Assembly (NCBI RefSeq): GCF_003052515.2
Contig: NZ_QARE02000018.1
Coordinates: 58,438 to 122,437 of the forward strand
Reading direction: 5' to 3'
DNA from: Pseudomonas sp. RIT409
GTDB lineage: Bacteria; Pseudomonadota; Gammaproteobacteria; Pseudomonadales; Pseudomonadaceae
Length of the DNA: 64,000 nucleotides
The position numbers and the translations under genes were made by a program. Of this stretch, positions 16,878 to 26,236 are shown in pieces (the first letter of the stretch is position 1; each line of letters opens with the position of its first letter). A model generated the notes under the pieces. It had not been told where the DNA came from and made no database searches. It saw nothing but the letters and a program-made list of their open reading frames with translations.

Positions 16878-18203
16878 ATGGTTCGTTTGCAACGCACCCT
16901 TTCATTAGGGTCGGTGGTGCTCTTTGGCATCGCCTACATGACCCCCATCATCGTGCTCGGGACATTCGGCATCCTTGCACAGTCCACCGGCGGGATGGTT
17001 CCCGCGTCTTATCTTGCGGCACTGGTGGCAATGTTCTTCACCGCCATGAGCTATGGTCGCATGGCGGCGGCATTCCCCGTGGCGGGCTCGGCGTACAGCT
17101 ATGTGCGCAAGGCGATCAGCCCCAAGCTGGGTTTCATCGCCGGTTGGGCGGTGCTGCTCGATTACCTGTTCCTGCCCATGGCCATCTGGCTGATCGGCGC
17201 GGCGTACCTCGGTTCGGCGTTCCCCTCGGTGCCGCAACCGGTCTGGGTGCTGGCCTTCATCGTCGTGACCAGTCTGATCAATATCGTCGGCCTGAAACTG
17301 GCCAACACCGTCAACGCCTTGCTGATGATCATCCAGTTTCTGGTGCTCGCCGCGTTTGTGGCGCTGTGCATTCACTACGTCGGCGGCGATGCCAGCAAAC
17401 CGCTGTGGACACTGACCCCGTTCCTCAACGGAGACATGCAGGTGCCGCTGATCATGAGCGGTGCGGCCATTGCCTGCTATTCGTTCCTGGGCTTCGACGC
17501 GGTCAGTACCCTGACCGAAGAAACCCGTGACCCACGTCGTACCATTCCGAAAGCGATCATGCTGATCACCCTGATCGGCGGCCTGATCTTTGTGGGCGTG
17601 TCCTATTTCGTGCAGTTGGCCCACCCTTCGGCGCAATTCGAGAACGTCGACTCTGCCGCATACGAGATCGCCCGCAACATCGGTGGCGACCTGTTCGTGA
17701 CGATCTTTCTCATCGGGTTGATCGTCGGACAGTTCGCTTCAGGCTTGTCTGCCCAGGCGAGTGGCTCGCGGCTGCTGTATGCGATGGGGCGCGACGGCGT
17801 GCTGCCCAAGTCTTTCTTCGCCGGCCTCAGCGAGCGTTTCGGCACGCCGGTCAACAGCATCCTGCTGTGTGCGGCCGTGGCTTTGCTGGCGCTCAAACTG
17901 GACGTGACCACTTCGACTTCGTTCATCAACTTCGGGGCTTTCCTGGCGTTCAGCCTGGTCAACCTCTCGGTGATCTTCCATTACTGGATCGCAGGCGACA
18001 AACGCGGCGTGCGCGAGCTGGTGCTGTTTTTGGTGTGCCCGCTGATCGGGTTGGTGGCGGACCTGTGGCTGATGGTCAGCCTGGACAAACTGGCGATCAT
18101 GCTCGGTGTCGGCTGGCTGGTGCTCGGTGGCGTCTACCTGGCATGGCTCACCGGTGGGTTCCGCCGTCAGCCGCCTGAAATGGATTTTCAGGAAGCGGCC
18201 TGA
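16878..18203 (+). CDS. APC-family amino acid/polyamine permease
   Basis: Inner-membrane transporter of 441 residues with twelve predicted membrane segments. Family signatures include GSVVLFGIAYMTPIIVLGT at the N terminus, FPVAGSAYSYV and FLGFDAVSTLTEETRDPRR. The last is strongly conserved in the amino acid/polyamine/organocation family and resembles putrescine importers. GGAG precedes the ATG. It follows the nitrilase gene and may import that enzyme's substrate. The last codons are also the beginning of the repeated unit in the REPIN array downstream, so the stop region of this gene has been copied four more times. Confidence 0.85.
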   Translation: MVRLQRTLSLGSVVLFGIAYMTPIIVLGTFGILAQSTGGMVPASYLAALVAMFFTAMSYGRMAAAFPVAGSAYSYVRKAISPKLGFIAGWAVLLDYLFLPMAIWLIGAAYLGSAFPSVPQPVWVLAFIVVTSLINIVGLKLANTVNALLMIIQFLVLAAFVALCIHYVGGDASKPLWTLTPFLNGDMQVPLIMSGAAIACYSFLGFDAVSTLTEETRDPRRTIPKAIMLITLIGGLIFVGVSYFVQLAHPSAQFENVDSAAYEIARNIGGDLFVTIFLIGLIVGQFASGLSAQASGSRLLYAMGRDGVLPKSFFAGLSERFGTPVNSILLCAAVALLALKLDVTTSTSFINFGAFLAFSLVNLSVIFHYWIAGDKRGVRELVLFLVCPLIGLVADLWLMVSLDKLAIMLGVGWLVLGGVYLAWLTGGFRRQPPEMDFQEAA

Positions 18204-19048
18204 TCTGACGTGACACCTAACCCGTAGGAGCGCGCTTGCCCGCGACAGCGTCGGGTCAGTTGGCAGCGCAGTGTCTGGCAGTGCGCGCAATCGCGGGCAA
18301 GCGCGCTCCTACAGCGGCTGCGGTGAGATTTTTCGCTGCATTTCGTCAAGCAATTGCGGGCACAGGAAGCGGCGTGATCTGACGTGACATCTTACCCGTA
18401 GGAGCGCGCTTGCCCGCGACAGCGTCGGGTCACTTGACACCGCAGTGTCTGGCAGTGCGCAATCGCGGGCAAGCGCGATCCTACAGCGGCTGCGGTGAGG
18501 TTTTTCGCTGCATTTCGTCAAGCAATTGCGGGCACAGGAAGCGGCGTGATCCGACGTAACACCTAACCCGTAGGAGCGCGCTTGCCCGCGACAGCGTCGG
18601 GTCAGTTGACAGCGCAGTGTCTGGCAGTGCGCAGTCGCGAGCAAGCGCGCTCATACAGCGGCTGCGGTGAGGTTTTTTGCTGCATTTGGTCGAGCAATTG
18701 CGGGCATAGGAAGTGGCGTGATCTGACGTGACACCTTACCCGTAGGAGCGCGCTTGCCCGCGACAGCGTCGGGTCAGTTGACAGCGCAGTGTCTGGCAGT
18801 GCGCAGTCGCGGGCCAGCGCGCTCCTACAGCGGCTGCGGTGAGTTTTTTGCTGCTTTTGGTCAAGCAATCGCAGGCACAGGAAGCGGCCTGATCTGACGT
18901 GGCACCTTACCCGTAGGAGCGCGCTTGCCCGCGACAGCGTCGGGTCAGTTGGCAGCGCAGTGTCTGGCAGTGCGCAATCGCGGGCAAGCGCGCTCCTACA
19001 GCGGCTGCGGTGAGATTTTTCGCTGCATTTCGTCAAGCAATACGGGGG
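18189..19048. repeat. Tandem array of five ~172-bp units, each containing one REPIN
   Basis: Five head-to-tail units begin at 18189, 18363, 18535, 18707 and 18878 (174, 172, 172, 171 and 171 bases). Each unit holds a REPIN at 18224-18312, 18398-18484, 18570-18656, 18742-18828 and 18913-18999. Each unit also holds linker with GCTGCATTTCGTCAAGCAAT or a variant. Each unit starts with CAGGAAGCGGCSTGATCTGA or a variant, which in unit 1 is the last four codons and stop of the permease. The units differ by scattered point changes, so the array is not brand new. It separates the permease from ddlA. Confidence 0.93.
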
Positions 19049-19112
19049 CAGGACTGGACTAACGGTGCAAATTGCTTTTAGCTCTGCGACCTGAAATCCA
19101 GGAGCTTCCCCT

Positions 19113-20204
19113 TTGAAAAAGTCAGTCGCCATCGTCTTCGGTGGGCAATCCTCCGAACATGAAGTGTCGTTGCAATCGGCGCGCAACGTGATCAATGCGA
19201 TTGATCGCAACACCTACTACGTCACCCTGATCGGCATCGACAAGCAGGGCCATTGGCTGCGTTTCGATGAACGCGATTATCTGCAGAACGCCAACGATCC
19301 AGCGCACATCAGGCTCAGCGATTCCGGTCGTCTGCTGTCCTTGTTGCCGGGCTCACAGGGGCCGCAGTTCGTTGAAGTCGAGACGGGGCTGGAGGTGCCG
19401 CGCATCGATGTGGTGTTCCCGCTGATCCATGGCAGCACCGGCGAAGATGGCGCGCTGCAAGGCCTGCTGCGCTTGCTCGACATCCCCTGCGTCGGCCCTG
19501 ACGTGTTGGGCTCGGCGGTGTGCATGGACAAGGACGTGACCAAACGCCTGCTGAGGGACGCCGGTATCGCCGTGGCGCCGTTTGCGGTTCTGCATCGGGG
19601 CGACTCGGTGGATTTCCTCAGTGTTTCAGCGCAGCTGGGCCTGCCGCTGTTCGTCAAACCGGCCAGTCAGGGTTCGTCGGTCGGCGTCAGCAAGGTGACC
19701 GACGAGGCGAGCTACGCCGCCGCGTTGAAGCTGGCGTTCGACTATGACCACAAGGTTCTGATCGAACAGGGCATCGTCGGGCGTGAAGTCGAATGCGCAG
19801 TCCTGGGCAATGCGGCCCCGACGGTCAGTGTGTGCGGTGAAGTGGTCGCCAATGACGATTTCTATGCTTATGACACTAAATACCTGAACGACGGCCAGGC
19901 GCGCATCGCCATCCCCGCCGACTTGCCCCTCGACCTTAGCGATGAAGTGCGTGAAGTGGCGTTGCAGGCCTACCGTGTGCTCGGCTGCGCCGGGCTGTCA
20001 CGGGTGGACTTCTTCGTCACCGAGGCGCGCGAGATCATCATCAACGAGGTCAATACCTTGCCAGGCTTCACCTCGATCAGCATGTACCCGAAATTGTGGC
20101 AGGCCAGCGGTTTGAGCTATCCGGAATTGATCGACCGCTTGATCGGCCTCGCCCTGGAACGGGCTGAGGACATGCGAGCGCTGAAAACCGAGGTGGTGCT
20201 GTGA
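19113..20204 (+). CDS. ddlA: D-alanine--D-alanine ligase A
   Basis: Joins two D-alanines for the peptidoglycan precursor. The 363-residue ATP-grasp enzyme shows VAIVFGGQSSEHEVSLQSA at the N terminus, PLIHGSTGEDGALQG, the ATP-binding KPASQGSSVGVSK, and the metal-site end INEVNTLPGFTSISMYPKLW. The length and the insert are those of DdlA rather than the shorter DdlB found in the mur cluster. The start is TTG at 19113 with AGGAG eight bases upstream. It overlaps the NUDIX gene by four bases. Its promoter must lie in the short stretch after the REPIN array (19049-19112) or within the array. Confidence 0.93.
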   Translation: MKKSVAIVFGGQSSEHEVSLQSARNVINAIDRNTYYVTLIGIDKQGHWLRFDERDYLQNANDPAHIRLSDSGRLLSLLPGSQGPQFVEVETGLEVPRIDVVFPLIHGSTGEDGALQGLLRLLDIPCVGPDVLGSAVCMDKDVTKRLLRDAGIAVAPFAVLHRGDSVDFLSVSAQLGLPLFVKPASQGSSVGVSKVTDEASYAAALKLAFDYDHKVLIEQGIVGREVECAVLGNAAPTVSVCGEVVANDDFYAYDTKYLNDGQARIAIPADLPLDLSDEVREVALQAYRVLGCAGLSRVDFFVTEAREIIINEVNTLPGFTSISMYPKLWQASGLSYPELIDRLIGLALERAEDMRALKTEVVL

Positions 20205-20605
20205 AGGTGATACGGATCGCGGCTGCGCTGCTGATCGGTGCCGATGGTCGGACCCTGCTGGTGCGTAAGCGCGGCACCCAGGCGTTCATGCAGCCGGGGG
20301 GCAAGATCGACGCCGGCGAGTCGGCGGCCCAAGCGCTGGGCCGGGAGTTGAACGAGGAGTTGGGGTTGGTCGTCGATGCTGCGCAAGCGCAATTCCTCGG
20401 CGAGTTTTCCGCTGTTGCAGCCAACGAGCCAGGTTTCGAGGTGAACTGTCAGTTGTATCGGCTCGATGTCGATCAGGCGGTCAACCCGGCCGCTGAAATC
20501 GAAGAGATCCTCTGGGTCGACGGCGGCAGCCTCGACCACCTGCACTTGGCGCCGCTGACCCGGGACTCGATTCTTCCCTTGTACCGAAGCCTGCAGTTGG
20601 CTTGA
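20201..20605 (+). CDS. NUDIX hydrolase
   Basis: A 134-residue hydrolase of nucleoside diphosphate-linked compounds. The complete Nudix box, G-x5-E-x7-R-E-x2-E-E-x-G, is present in GKIDAGESAAQ followed by ALGRELNEELGLV (residues about 31-53). It starts with GTG at 20201 overlapping the ddlA stop codon (GTGA), so it is translationally coupled to ddlA. The substrate cannot be read from the sequence; similar proteins are loosely annotated as MutT-like. Confidence 0.83.
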   Translation: MKVIRIAAALLIGADGRTLLVRKRGTQAFMQPGGKIDAGESAAQALGRELNEELGLVVDAAQAQFLGEFSAVAANEPGFEVNCQLYRLDVDQAVNPAAEIEEILWVDGGSLDHLHLAPLTRDSILPLYRSLQLA

Positions 20606-20656
20606 GCGCTCCCCCCGAACCTGGAGGAGCGGACGCGTTACCCCAAGGCGGCGCGG

Positions 20657-21574
20657 TCACCGCACCGCGCTGACGCCGTCCAGTGTCGAAAACGACGTGT
20701 CCTTCGCCGTCAGCAGGAAGTCGCGCATGTAGGGTGCATCCAGCATGTCCGCGCGAATCGCCGCATAAAGCGTTGCGAACAGGCCTTTGTCCCCCAGCCG
20801 CTTGGCTTTCACGTAACCCCGTGAGCTGTATTCATGCAGCGCCCAGTGCGGCATCCCGCATACGCCGCGACCACTGGCGACGAGTTGCATCATCATGACG
20901 GTCAGTTCCGACGTGCGCACTTGCGCAGGCTCGATGTCCGCAGGCTCCAGAAAGCGGGTGAAGATATCCAGCCGATCACGCTCCACCGGGTAGGTGATCA
21001 GCGTTTCGCTGGCCAGGTCTTCCGGCACCACGAACGGCTTGCCCGCCAGAGGGTGCTGGTTGGCAACCGCCAGCATGGCTTCGTAGGTGAACAGCGGCAC
21101 GTAAGTAATGCCGGGCAAGTCCACCGGGTCGGAGGTCACCACCAGATCCAGATCCCCGCGCGCCAAGGCAGGCAGCGGAGCGAAGGCGAAACCGGACGCC
21201 AGATCGAGTTCCACCTCGGGCCACGCGTCACGGAATTGATCGATCGTCGGCATCAGCCACTGAAAACAACTGTGGCACTCAATGGCCATGTGCAGACGTC
21301 CTGCCACACCACCGGCCAGACGCGAAATGTCGCGTTCGGCATTGCGCAATTGCGGCAGCACCGAGTCGGCCAGTTGCAGCAGGCGCAAACCCGCGCTGGT
21401 GAAGCGCACGGGTTTGGTCTTGCGCACGAACAACGGCATGCCCATGCGCTCTTCCAATTCCTTGAACTGGTGGGAAAGGGCCGACTGAGTCAGGTGAAGC
21501 CGGTCGGCGGCATCGACCAGGCTGTCGGCCTCGCGCAGCGCGTGCAGAGTTTTGAGGTGGCGAATTTCAAGCAC
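20657..21574 (-). CDS. metR: LysR-family activator of methionine biosynthesis MetR
   Basis: A 305-residue LysR regulator, beginning with the helix-turn-helix (LEIRHLKTLHALREADSL, DRLHLTQSALSHQFKELEE) and followed by a periplasmic-binding-protein-like effector domain that binds homocysteine in known MetR proteins. The start is GTG at 21574 with GGAG seven bases upstream; an ATG 19 codons earlier would add residues not seen in MetR. It is divergent from metE, the classic MetR target, and a MetR-type operator lies between them. Confidence 0.92.
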   Translation of the reverse strand: MLEIRHLKTLHALREADSLVDAADRLHLTQSALSHQFKELEERMGMPLFVRKTKPVRFTSAGLRLLQLADSVLPQLRNAERDISRLAGGVAGRLHMAIECHSCFQWLMPTIDQFRDAWPEVELDLASGFAFAPLPALARGDLDLVVTSDPVDLPGITYVPLFTYEAMLAVANQHPLAGKPFVVPEDLASETLITYPVERDRLDIFTRFLEPADIEPAQVRTSELTVMMMQLVASGRGVCGMPHWALHEYSSRGYVKAKRLGDKGLFATLYAAIRADMLDAPYMRDFLLTAKDTSFSTLDGVSAVR

Positions 21575-21617
21575 CGTGGCGCTCCATGAATGAATTTTGT
21601 GATCAACGCGAAAACAA

Positions 21618-21630
21618 TGAGTTTGTCTCA
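21618..21630. promoter_or_regulatory. MetR-type operator between metR and metE
   Basis: TGAGTTTGTCTCA is an inverted repeat TGAG-N5-CTCA, one base per arm away from the MetR consensus TGAA-N5-TTCA and embedded in a 15-base palindrome with outer A/T. It lies 51 bases before the metE start and 43 bases before the metR start, between the divergent genes. Confidence 0.6.
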
Positions 21631-21681
21631 TGTCCTTCGCGCTGTCGACAATGGCGACCTATTTCGAATGGAGTTGCCATC

Positions 21682-24042
21682 ATGGCTTTGGCCCATAACC
21701 TTGGATTCCCCCGCATCGGTGCCGATCGCGAACTGAAAAAAGGCCTTGAAGCCTATTGGAAAGGCGAAATCGATCAGCCCGCGCTGCAAGCCGTTGGCCG
21801 CGATCTGCGTGCCGCTCATTGGCAGGTGCAAAAAGAAGCCGGGATCGAGTTGCTGCCGGTCGGCGATTTCGCCTGGTACGACCAGGTACTGGCTCATTCC
21901 CTGACGCTGGGTGCCATACCTGAGCGGTTCGCCGCAACCCGCGACGATAAGGGGTTGCCGACGCTGGGCACGCTGTTCGCCATGGCGCGCGGCGCCGCCG
22001 GCCCGTGCTGTGGCGCAACCCACGGCGCAGTAGGGTATGCGCAGGAACTGACCAAATGGTTCGATACCAACTACCACTACCTGGTCCCGGAGTTTACTGA
22101 AGACCAGCGGTTCAGCCTGAGCTGGACCCAACTGTTCGATGAAGTCGACGAGGCGCTGGCCTTGGGGCATCAGGTCAAGCCGGTGATCATCGGTCCGCTG
22201 ACGTACCTGTGGCTGGGCAAGGCCAAAGGGGACGGTTTCGACAAGCTCGACCTGCTGGATCGCCTGCTGCCGATTTACGGCGAGATCCTCGGCCGTCTGG
22301 CGGGGCAGGGCGTCGAGTGGGTGCAGATCGATGAGCCGATCCTCTGCCTCGACCTGCCTCAGGACTGGAAAACCGCTTTTGAGCGTGCCTATCACAGCCT
22401 GCAATACTCGCCACTGAAAAAATTGATCGCCACTTACTTCGGCGGACTGGAAGACAATCTGGGCCTGGCGGTCTCGCTGCCGGTGCACGGCCTGCATGTC
22501 GATCTGGTTCGGGCGCCCGAGCAATTGCCCGCATTGTTGGACCGTTTGCCCAGCTACAAAGTGTTGTCATTGGGCGTGGTCAACGGTCGCAACGTCTGGC
22601 GTTGTGATCTGGAAGCCGCACTCGAACGCCTGATCGAAGCCCAGTCGCGGTTTGCCGACAACCTGTGGGTCGCCGGCTCCTGTTCGTTACTGCACAGTCC
22701 GGTCGATCTGCAGCGTGAGGATCAGCTCGACGCGGAGCTGAAAGGCTGGCTGGCGTTCGCTACGCAAAAGTGCGGGGAAATCGCCATTCTCGGCAAGGCC
22801 CTCCATGATGCTCAGGCGCCAGACGTCCAAGCGGCGCTGGCGCAGAGCCGTGCCGTTCAGCTGAGCCGCAAACAATCGCCACGCATCCATAAGGCGCAGG
22901 TCCAGGCTCGGCTGTCGGCGATCAAGGCCGACGACTTCCAACGCCAGTCGACCTTTGCCAAGCGCATCGCCGTGCAACGCGCTCGCCTGGCGCTGCCTGC
23001 CTTCCCGACAACGACCATCGGCTCCTTCCCGCAGACGGCTTCGATCCGTCTGGCCCGCCAGGCTTGGAAGCAGGGGAAACTGTCCGCCAACGATTACCAC
23101 GACGCCATGCGCGCGGAAATTCGTCACGCGGTGGACATTCAACAGCGTCTCGGGCTGGATGTCCTGGTGCATGGCGAGGCTGAGCGCAACGACATGGTCG
23201 AATACTTCGCCGAGCAACTGGACGGCTATGTGTTCACCCGCTTCGGCTGGGTGCAGAGCTATGGTTCGCGATGCGTCAAGCCCGCTGTGATCTACGGCGA
23301 CCTCAGCCGTCCGCAGGCGATGACCGTCCGCTGGAGCGAGTACGCCCAGAGCCTCACTGACAAGGTGATGAAAGGCATGCTGACCGGGCCTGTGACCATG
23401 CTGATGTGGTCTTTCCCGCGTGAGGATGTGTCGCGCAAGGTCCAGGCGCAGCAATTGGCGCTGGCCCTTCGCGATGAAGTTGTCGACCTCGAGCAGGCCG
23501 GCATCAAGATCGTGCAGATCGACGAAGCGGCGTTTCGTGAAGGCTTGCCCTTGCGCCGTGCACAATGGGATGAATACCTGGAGTGGGCCGTTCAGGCGTT
23601 TCGTCTGTGTGCCTCCGGGGTGCGGGATGAAACACAGATCCACACGCACATGTGCTACAGCGAATTCAACGATGTCATCGAAGCGATCGCCGCCATGGAT
23701 GCCGATGTGATCACCATCGAAACCTCGCGCTCGGACATGGAACTGCTGGAAGCCTTCAAGGCCTTCGCTTACCCCAACGACATCGGGCCTGGGGTATACG
23801 ACATTCATTCGCCGCGGGTGCCCGACAAGGAAGAGATGGTCAGGCTGATGAGCAAGGCGGCCCAGTGCATCCCTGCCGAGCGGTTGTGGGTCAACCCGGA
23901 TTGCGGTCTGAAAACCCGCGCCTGGCCAGAAACCGAGGCTGCGCTGGTGAACATGGTGGCTGCCGCCCGGCAACTGCGCTCGGAACTGGCTCCAGTGCCA
24001 AGTGAAAGTTCGTCCGTGGGCAAACGCGCTGCGACCGTGTGA
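21682..24042 (+). CDS. metE: Cobalamin-independent methionine synthase
   Basis: Transfers a methyl group from methyltetrahydrofolate triglutamate to homocysteine, making methionine without vitamin B12. The 786-residue protein has the two-barrel MetE organisation: LGFPRIGADRELKKGLE at the N terminus, FPTTTIGSFPQT opening the C-terminal half, and the zinc ligands in HTHMCYSEF (His, Cys) and NPDCGLKTR (Cys). The ATG at 21682 has GGAG upstream; the in-frame upstream extension is not part of the family. Divergent from metR, which should activate it. Confidence 0.96.
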   Translation: MALAHNLGFPRIGADRELKKGLEAYWKGEIDQPALQAVGRDLRAAHWQVQKEAGIELLPVGDFAWYDQVLAHSLTLGAIPERFAATRDDKGLPTLGTLFAMARGAAGPCCGATHGAVGYAQELTKWFDTNYHYLVPEFTEDQRFSLSWTQLFDEVDEALALGHQVKPVIIGPLTYLWLGKAKGDGFDKLDLLDRLLPIYGEILGRLAGQGVEWVQIDEPILCLDLPQDWKTAFERAYHSLQYSPLKKLIATYFGGLEDNLGLAVSLPVHGLHVDLVRAPEQLPALLDRLPSYKVLSLGVVNGRNVWRCDLEAALERLIEAQSRFADNLWVAGSCSLLHSPVDLQREDQLDAELKGWLAFATQKCGEIAILGKALHDAQAPDVQAALAQSRAVQLSRKQSPRIHKAQVQARLSAIKADDFQRQSTFAKRIAVQRARLALPAFPTTTIGSFPQTASIRLARQAWKQGKLSANDYHDAMRAEIRHAVDIQQRLGLDVLVHGEAERNDMVEYFAEQLDGYVFTRFGWVQSYGSRCVKPAVIYGDLSRPQAMTVRWSEYAQSLTDKVMKGMLTGPVTMLMWSFPREDVSRKVQAQQLALALRDEVVDLEQAGIKIVQIDEAAFREGLPLRRAQWDEYLEWAVQAFRLCASGVRDETQIHTHMCYSEFNDVIEAIAAMDADVITIETSRSDMELLEAFKAFAYPNDIGPGVYDIHSPRVPDKEEMVRLMSKAAQCIPAERLWVNPDCGLKTRAWPETEAALVNMVAAARQLRSELAPVPSESSSVGKRAATV

Positions 24043-24079
24043 GCGGCGCACCGTTGGCTGTATTAAGGCTGTGACCGTT

Positions 24080-24094
24080 CCCACGCTCCGTGGG
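24080..24094. repeat. Short inverted repeat downstream of metE
   Basis: CCCACG-CTC-CGTGGG, a six-pair hairpin within GTTCCCACGCTCCGTGGG, about 40 bases after the metE stop. This word pair recurs in Pseudomonas intergenic DNA. There is no T-run, so it is not an obvious intrinsic terminator. Confidence 0.5.
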
Positions 24095-24253
24095 AGCGCG
24101 TCCGTCAAAGGATCGGGTTAGCGACCGGCGGCTCCATCAAGCCGCTGCCGCTAAGCCGCCTTCATCAAAATGTCACGCAACTGTGGCAGCGCGCTTTGGA
24201 AAACTTCATCAGACTCGCGGCCTACTGGGTTTTTGCGTGTCGGGATTTTTTCC

Positions 24254-25246
24254 ATGCGTTTCTTGTGTTTTCTGGCTGCGCTCCTGTGCAGCCTGTCCTC
24301 TCTTGCGGCCTCGCGTTGCGACCCCGACGTTCCCACCCAAGTGGCCGAGCTCGATGACGTGCATCTGGCGTACCAGAGCATTGGCCGGGTGAGCGATCCG
24401 GCATTGTTGCTGGTCATGGGGCTGGGCGGGCAGTTGATTCACTGGCCGGACGAGGTGGTCGTCGCCTTGTGCGAGCAAGGTTTTCGGGTGATCCGGTATG
24501 ACAACCGCGATGTCGGGCTGTCGACCTGGGTCCAGGCACCCACGACCGCCAACCTCACCTATGAAGTGCTGCGTTACAAGATCGGGCTGCCGGTGACGGC
24601 CCCCTATACGCTGACCGACATGGCGCAGGACGCGTTGGGCCTGATGGATGCGCTGCACATTCAGCGGTTTCACGTCTTGGGTGCCAGCATGGGCGGCATG
24701 ATTGCGCAGCATCTGGCCGACATGGCGCCTCCTCGCATCGAAAGCCTGACCCTGATCATGAGCAGTTCCGGGGCGCCGGGTTTGCCCATGCCCAGCCCTG
24801 CGCTGTTGCACCTGCTGGCGCGGCGAGGCGCAGCGGACCGTCAGGCTGCCCTGGAACAACAGGCCGATCTGCTTGCCGCATTGGGCAGCCCGGCCGTGAA
24901 GGACGATCGAAAGAAGCTGCTGCAACAAGCGGCGCTTGCCTACGACCGTGCCTTCAACCCCGAAGGGGTCAAACGGCAGATTCTGGCCATCCTCGCCGAA
25001 CCCAGCCGCGTGGCGCTGCTCAATCGCCTGCGGGTGCCCACGCTGGTGGTGCATGGCACCGCCGATCCGCTGCTGCCAGTCATGCATGGCGTTCATCTGG
25101 CAGCGCATATCCAGGGTAGCCAGTTAAGACTCATTCCTGGCCTGGCCCACCGTTTCCAAGAGGCGTTCAAGGCGCCGTTGCTCGCCGCAGTGTTGCCGTA
25201 TCTGCGACAGCATCGCGAGGACGGCTCGCCTATCGCGCAACTTTGA
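24254..25246 (+). CDS. Exported alpha/beta hydrolase
   Basis: A 330-residue hydrolase with a signal peptide (MRFLCFLAALLCSLSSLAA). The alpha/beta-hydrolase fold is clear: LLLVMGLGGQLIHW (oxyanion region), the nucleophile Ser145 in VLGASMGGMI, the acid in VVHGTADPLLP, and the His in IPGLAHRF. A longer in-frame start is possible, but the ATG at 24254 begins a normal export signal. The natural ester or other substrate is not indicated by its neighbours. It stands alone between metE and the DsbA-like gene. Confidence 0.8.
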   Translation: MRFLCFLAALLCSLSSLAASRCDPDVPTQVAELDDVHLAYQSIGRVSDPALLLVMGLGGQLIHWPDEVVVALCEQGFRVIRYDNRDVGLSTWVQAPTTANLTYEVLRYKIGLPVTAPYTLTDMAQDALGLMDALHIQRFHVLGASMGGMIAQHLADMAPPRIESLTLIMSSSGAPGLPMPSPALLHLLARRGAADRQAALEQQADLLAALGSPAVKDDRKKLLQQAALAYDRAFNPEGVKRQILAILAEPSRVALLNRLRVPTLVVHGTADPLLPVMHGVHLAAHIQGSQLRLIPGLAHRFQEAFKAPLLAAVLPYLRQHREDGSPIAQL

Positions 25247-25409
25247 AAGAACCCCTATCTCCGAAGGCATGCGCGAGTTGGCGATCGCCATCTTTCGGTC
25301 ATATGAGCCTTGACTGAAGCACCGTGCTCGCGAGCACAGGTTCTCCACGTTTTGTCGTGCAGTGACATGAGCGTATCGTGCACCTTTCCCTCTTTCGCAC
25401 GAGGCTGTC

Positions 25410-26078
25410 ATGAGCATTTCCCTGAAAATCGACTTCATTTCCGATGTGTCCTGCCCGTGGTGCATCATTGGCTTGCGCGCCCTGGACCAGGCGCTGGAGC
25501 ACTTGAGCGATGAAGTTCGGGCGCAGATTCATTTTCAGCCCTTCGAGCTGAACCCGAAGATGGGCGCGCAAGGGCAGGACATTTTCGAACATATCGCTGA
25601 AAAATACGGTTCTACCCGAGAGCAATATCAGGCCAACGCCGAAAACATCCGCGAGCGCGGTGCGGAACTGGGCTTTGTCTTCAAGCAGGGAGAACGTCGT
25701 ATCTACAACACCTTCGATGCGCATCGCCTGCTGCATTGGGCGGAGCAGGAGGGCAAGCAGAAGGCGCTGAAAGAAGCGCTGTTCACCGCCTATTTCAGCC
25801 ACCACGCCGAGGTGTCATCTCACAAGGTACTGGCCGATGTCGCGCAAAAGGTGGGGCTTGATAGGGTGCGCGCTGAAGCCGTTCTCACCTCGGGCCAGTA
25901 CGCCGCAGAAGTCCGCGAGCTCGAACACCTGTGGGTATCCCGAGGCGTCAGTTCGGTGCCGACCATCGTGTTCAACGATCACTATGCGATATCCGGTGGT
26001 CAGCCGGTGGACGTGTTCGTCAGCGCCATTCGTCAGATTGTCAGCGAGCAGTCGAGCGTCATCGACCCTGCCCCATGA
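25410..26078 (+). CDS. DsbA-family oxidoreductase, FrnE type
   Basis: A 222-residue cytoplasmic thioredoxin-fold protein of the DSBA/FrnE group. The redox pair is Cys15-Pro-Trp-Cys18 in SDVSCPWCIIG. The helical insert and the cis-proline loop SSVPTIVFND complete the fold. There is no signal peptide. GAGG precedes the ATG. FrnE-like proteins act as disulfide isomerases or in polyketide isomerisation; nothing here points to a specific substrate. The gene is monocistronic. Confidence 0.85.
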   Translation: MSISLKIDFISDVSCPWCIIGLRALDQALEHLSDEVRAQIHFQPFELNPKMGAQGQDIFEHIAEKYGSTREQYQANAENIRERGAELGFVFKQGERRIYNTFDAHRLLHWAEQEGKQKALKEALFTAYFSHHAEVSSHKVLADVAQKVGLDRVRAEAVLTSGQYAAEVRELEHLWVSRGVSSVPTIVFNDHYAISGGQPVDVFVSAIRQIVSEQSSVIDPAP

Positions 26079-26236
26079 TGCGCTACGCTGAGTGACGCCC
26101 TGCGGGCCAGCGCGTTTCTGACAGCGGGCGAACGGTTCTTCGGGGCGGTAATCCGATGTCGCAGACGGAACGAATTTTCTTTTGCGATCAAAAAACTCCT
26201 TGCTCCCTTCAACCTTTTTCGGATATCAATTTGTAC

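Noticed and set aside
18224..18999. CRISPR array in the repeated region after the permease
   Set aside because: The repeats are ~172 bases long, contiguous, and themselves contain REP palindromes. There are no unique spacers and no cas genes.
18602..19213. Minus-strand frame of 203 codons across the REPIN array and the ddlA start
   Set aside because: It translates the REP words into repeated SALARD-type peptides and overlaps the start of ddlA on the opposite strand. It reflects unit length and composition of the repeat and not a gene.
22687..24108. Minus-strand frame of 473 codons opposite metE
   Set aside because: It lies antisense to the conserved C-terminal half of metE. High third-position GC commonly leaves such long shadow frames open.
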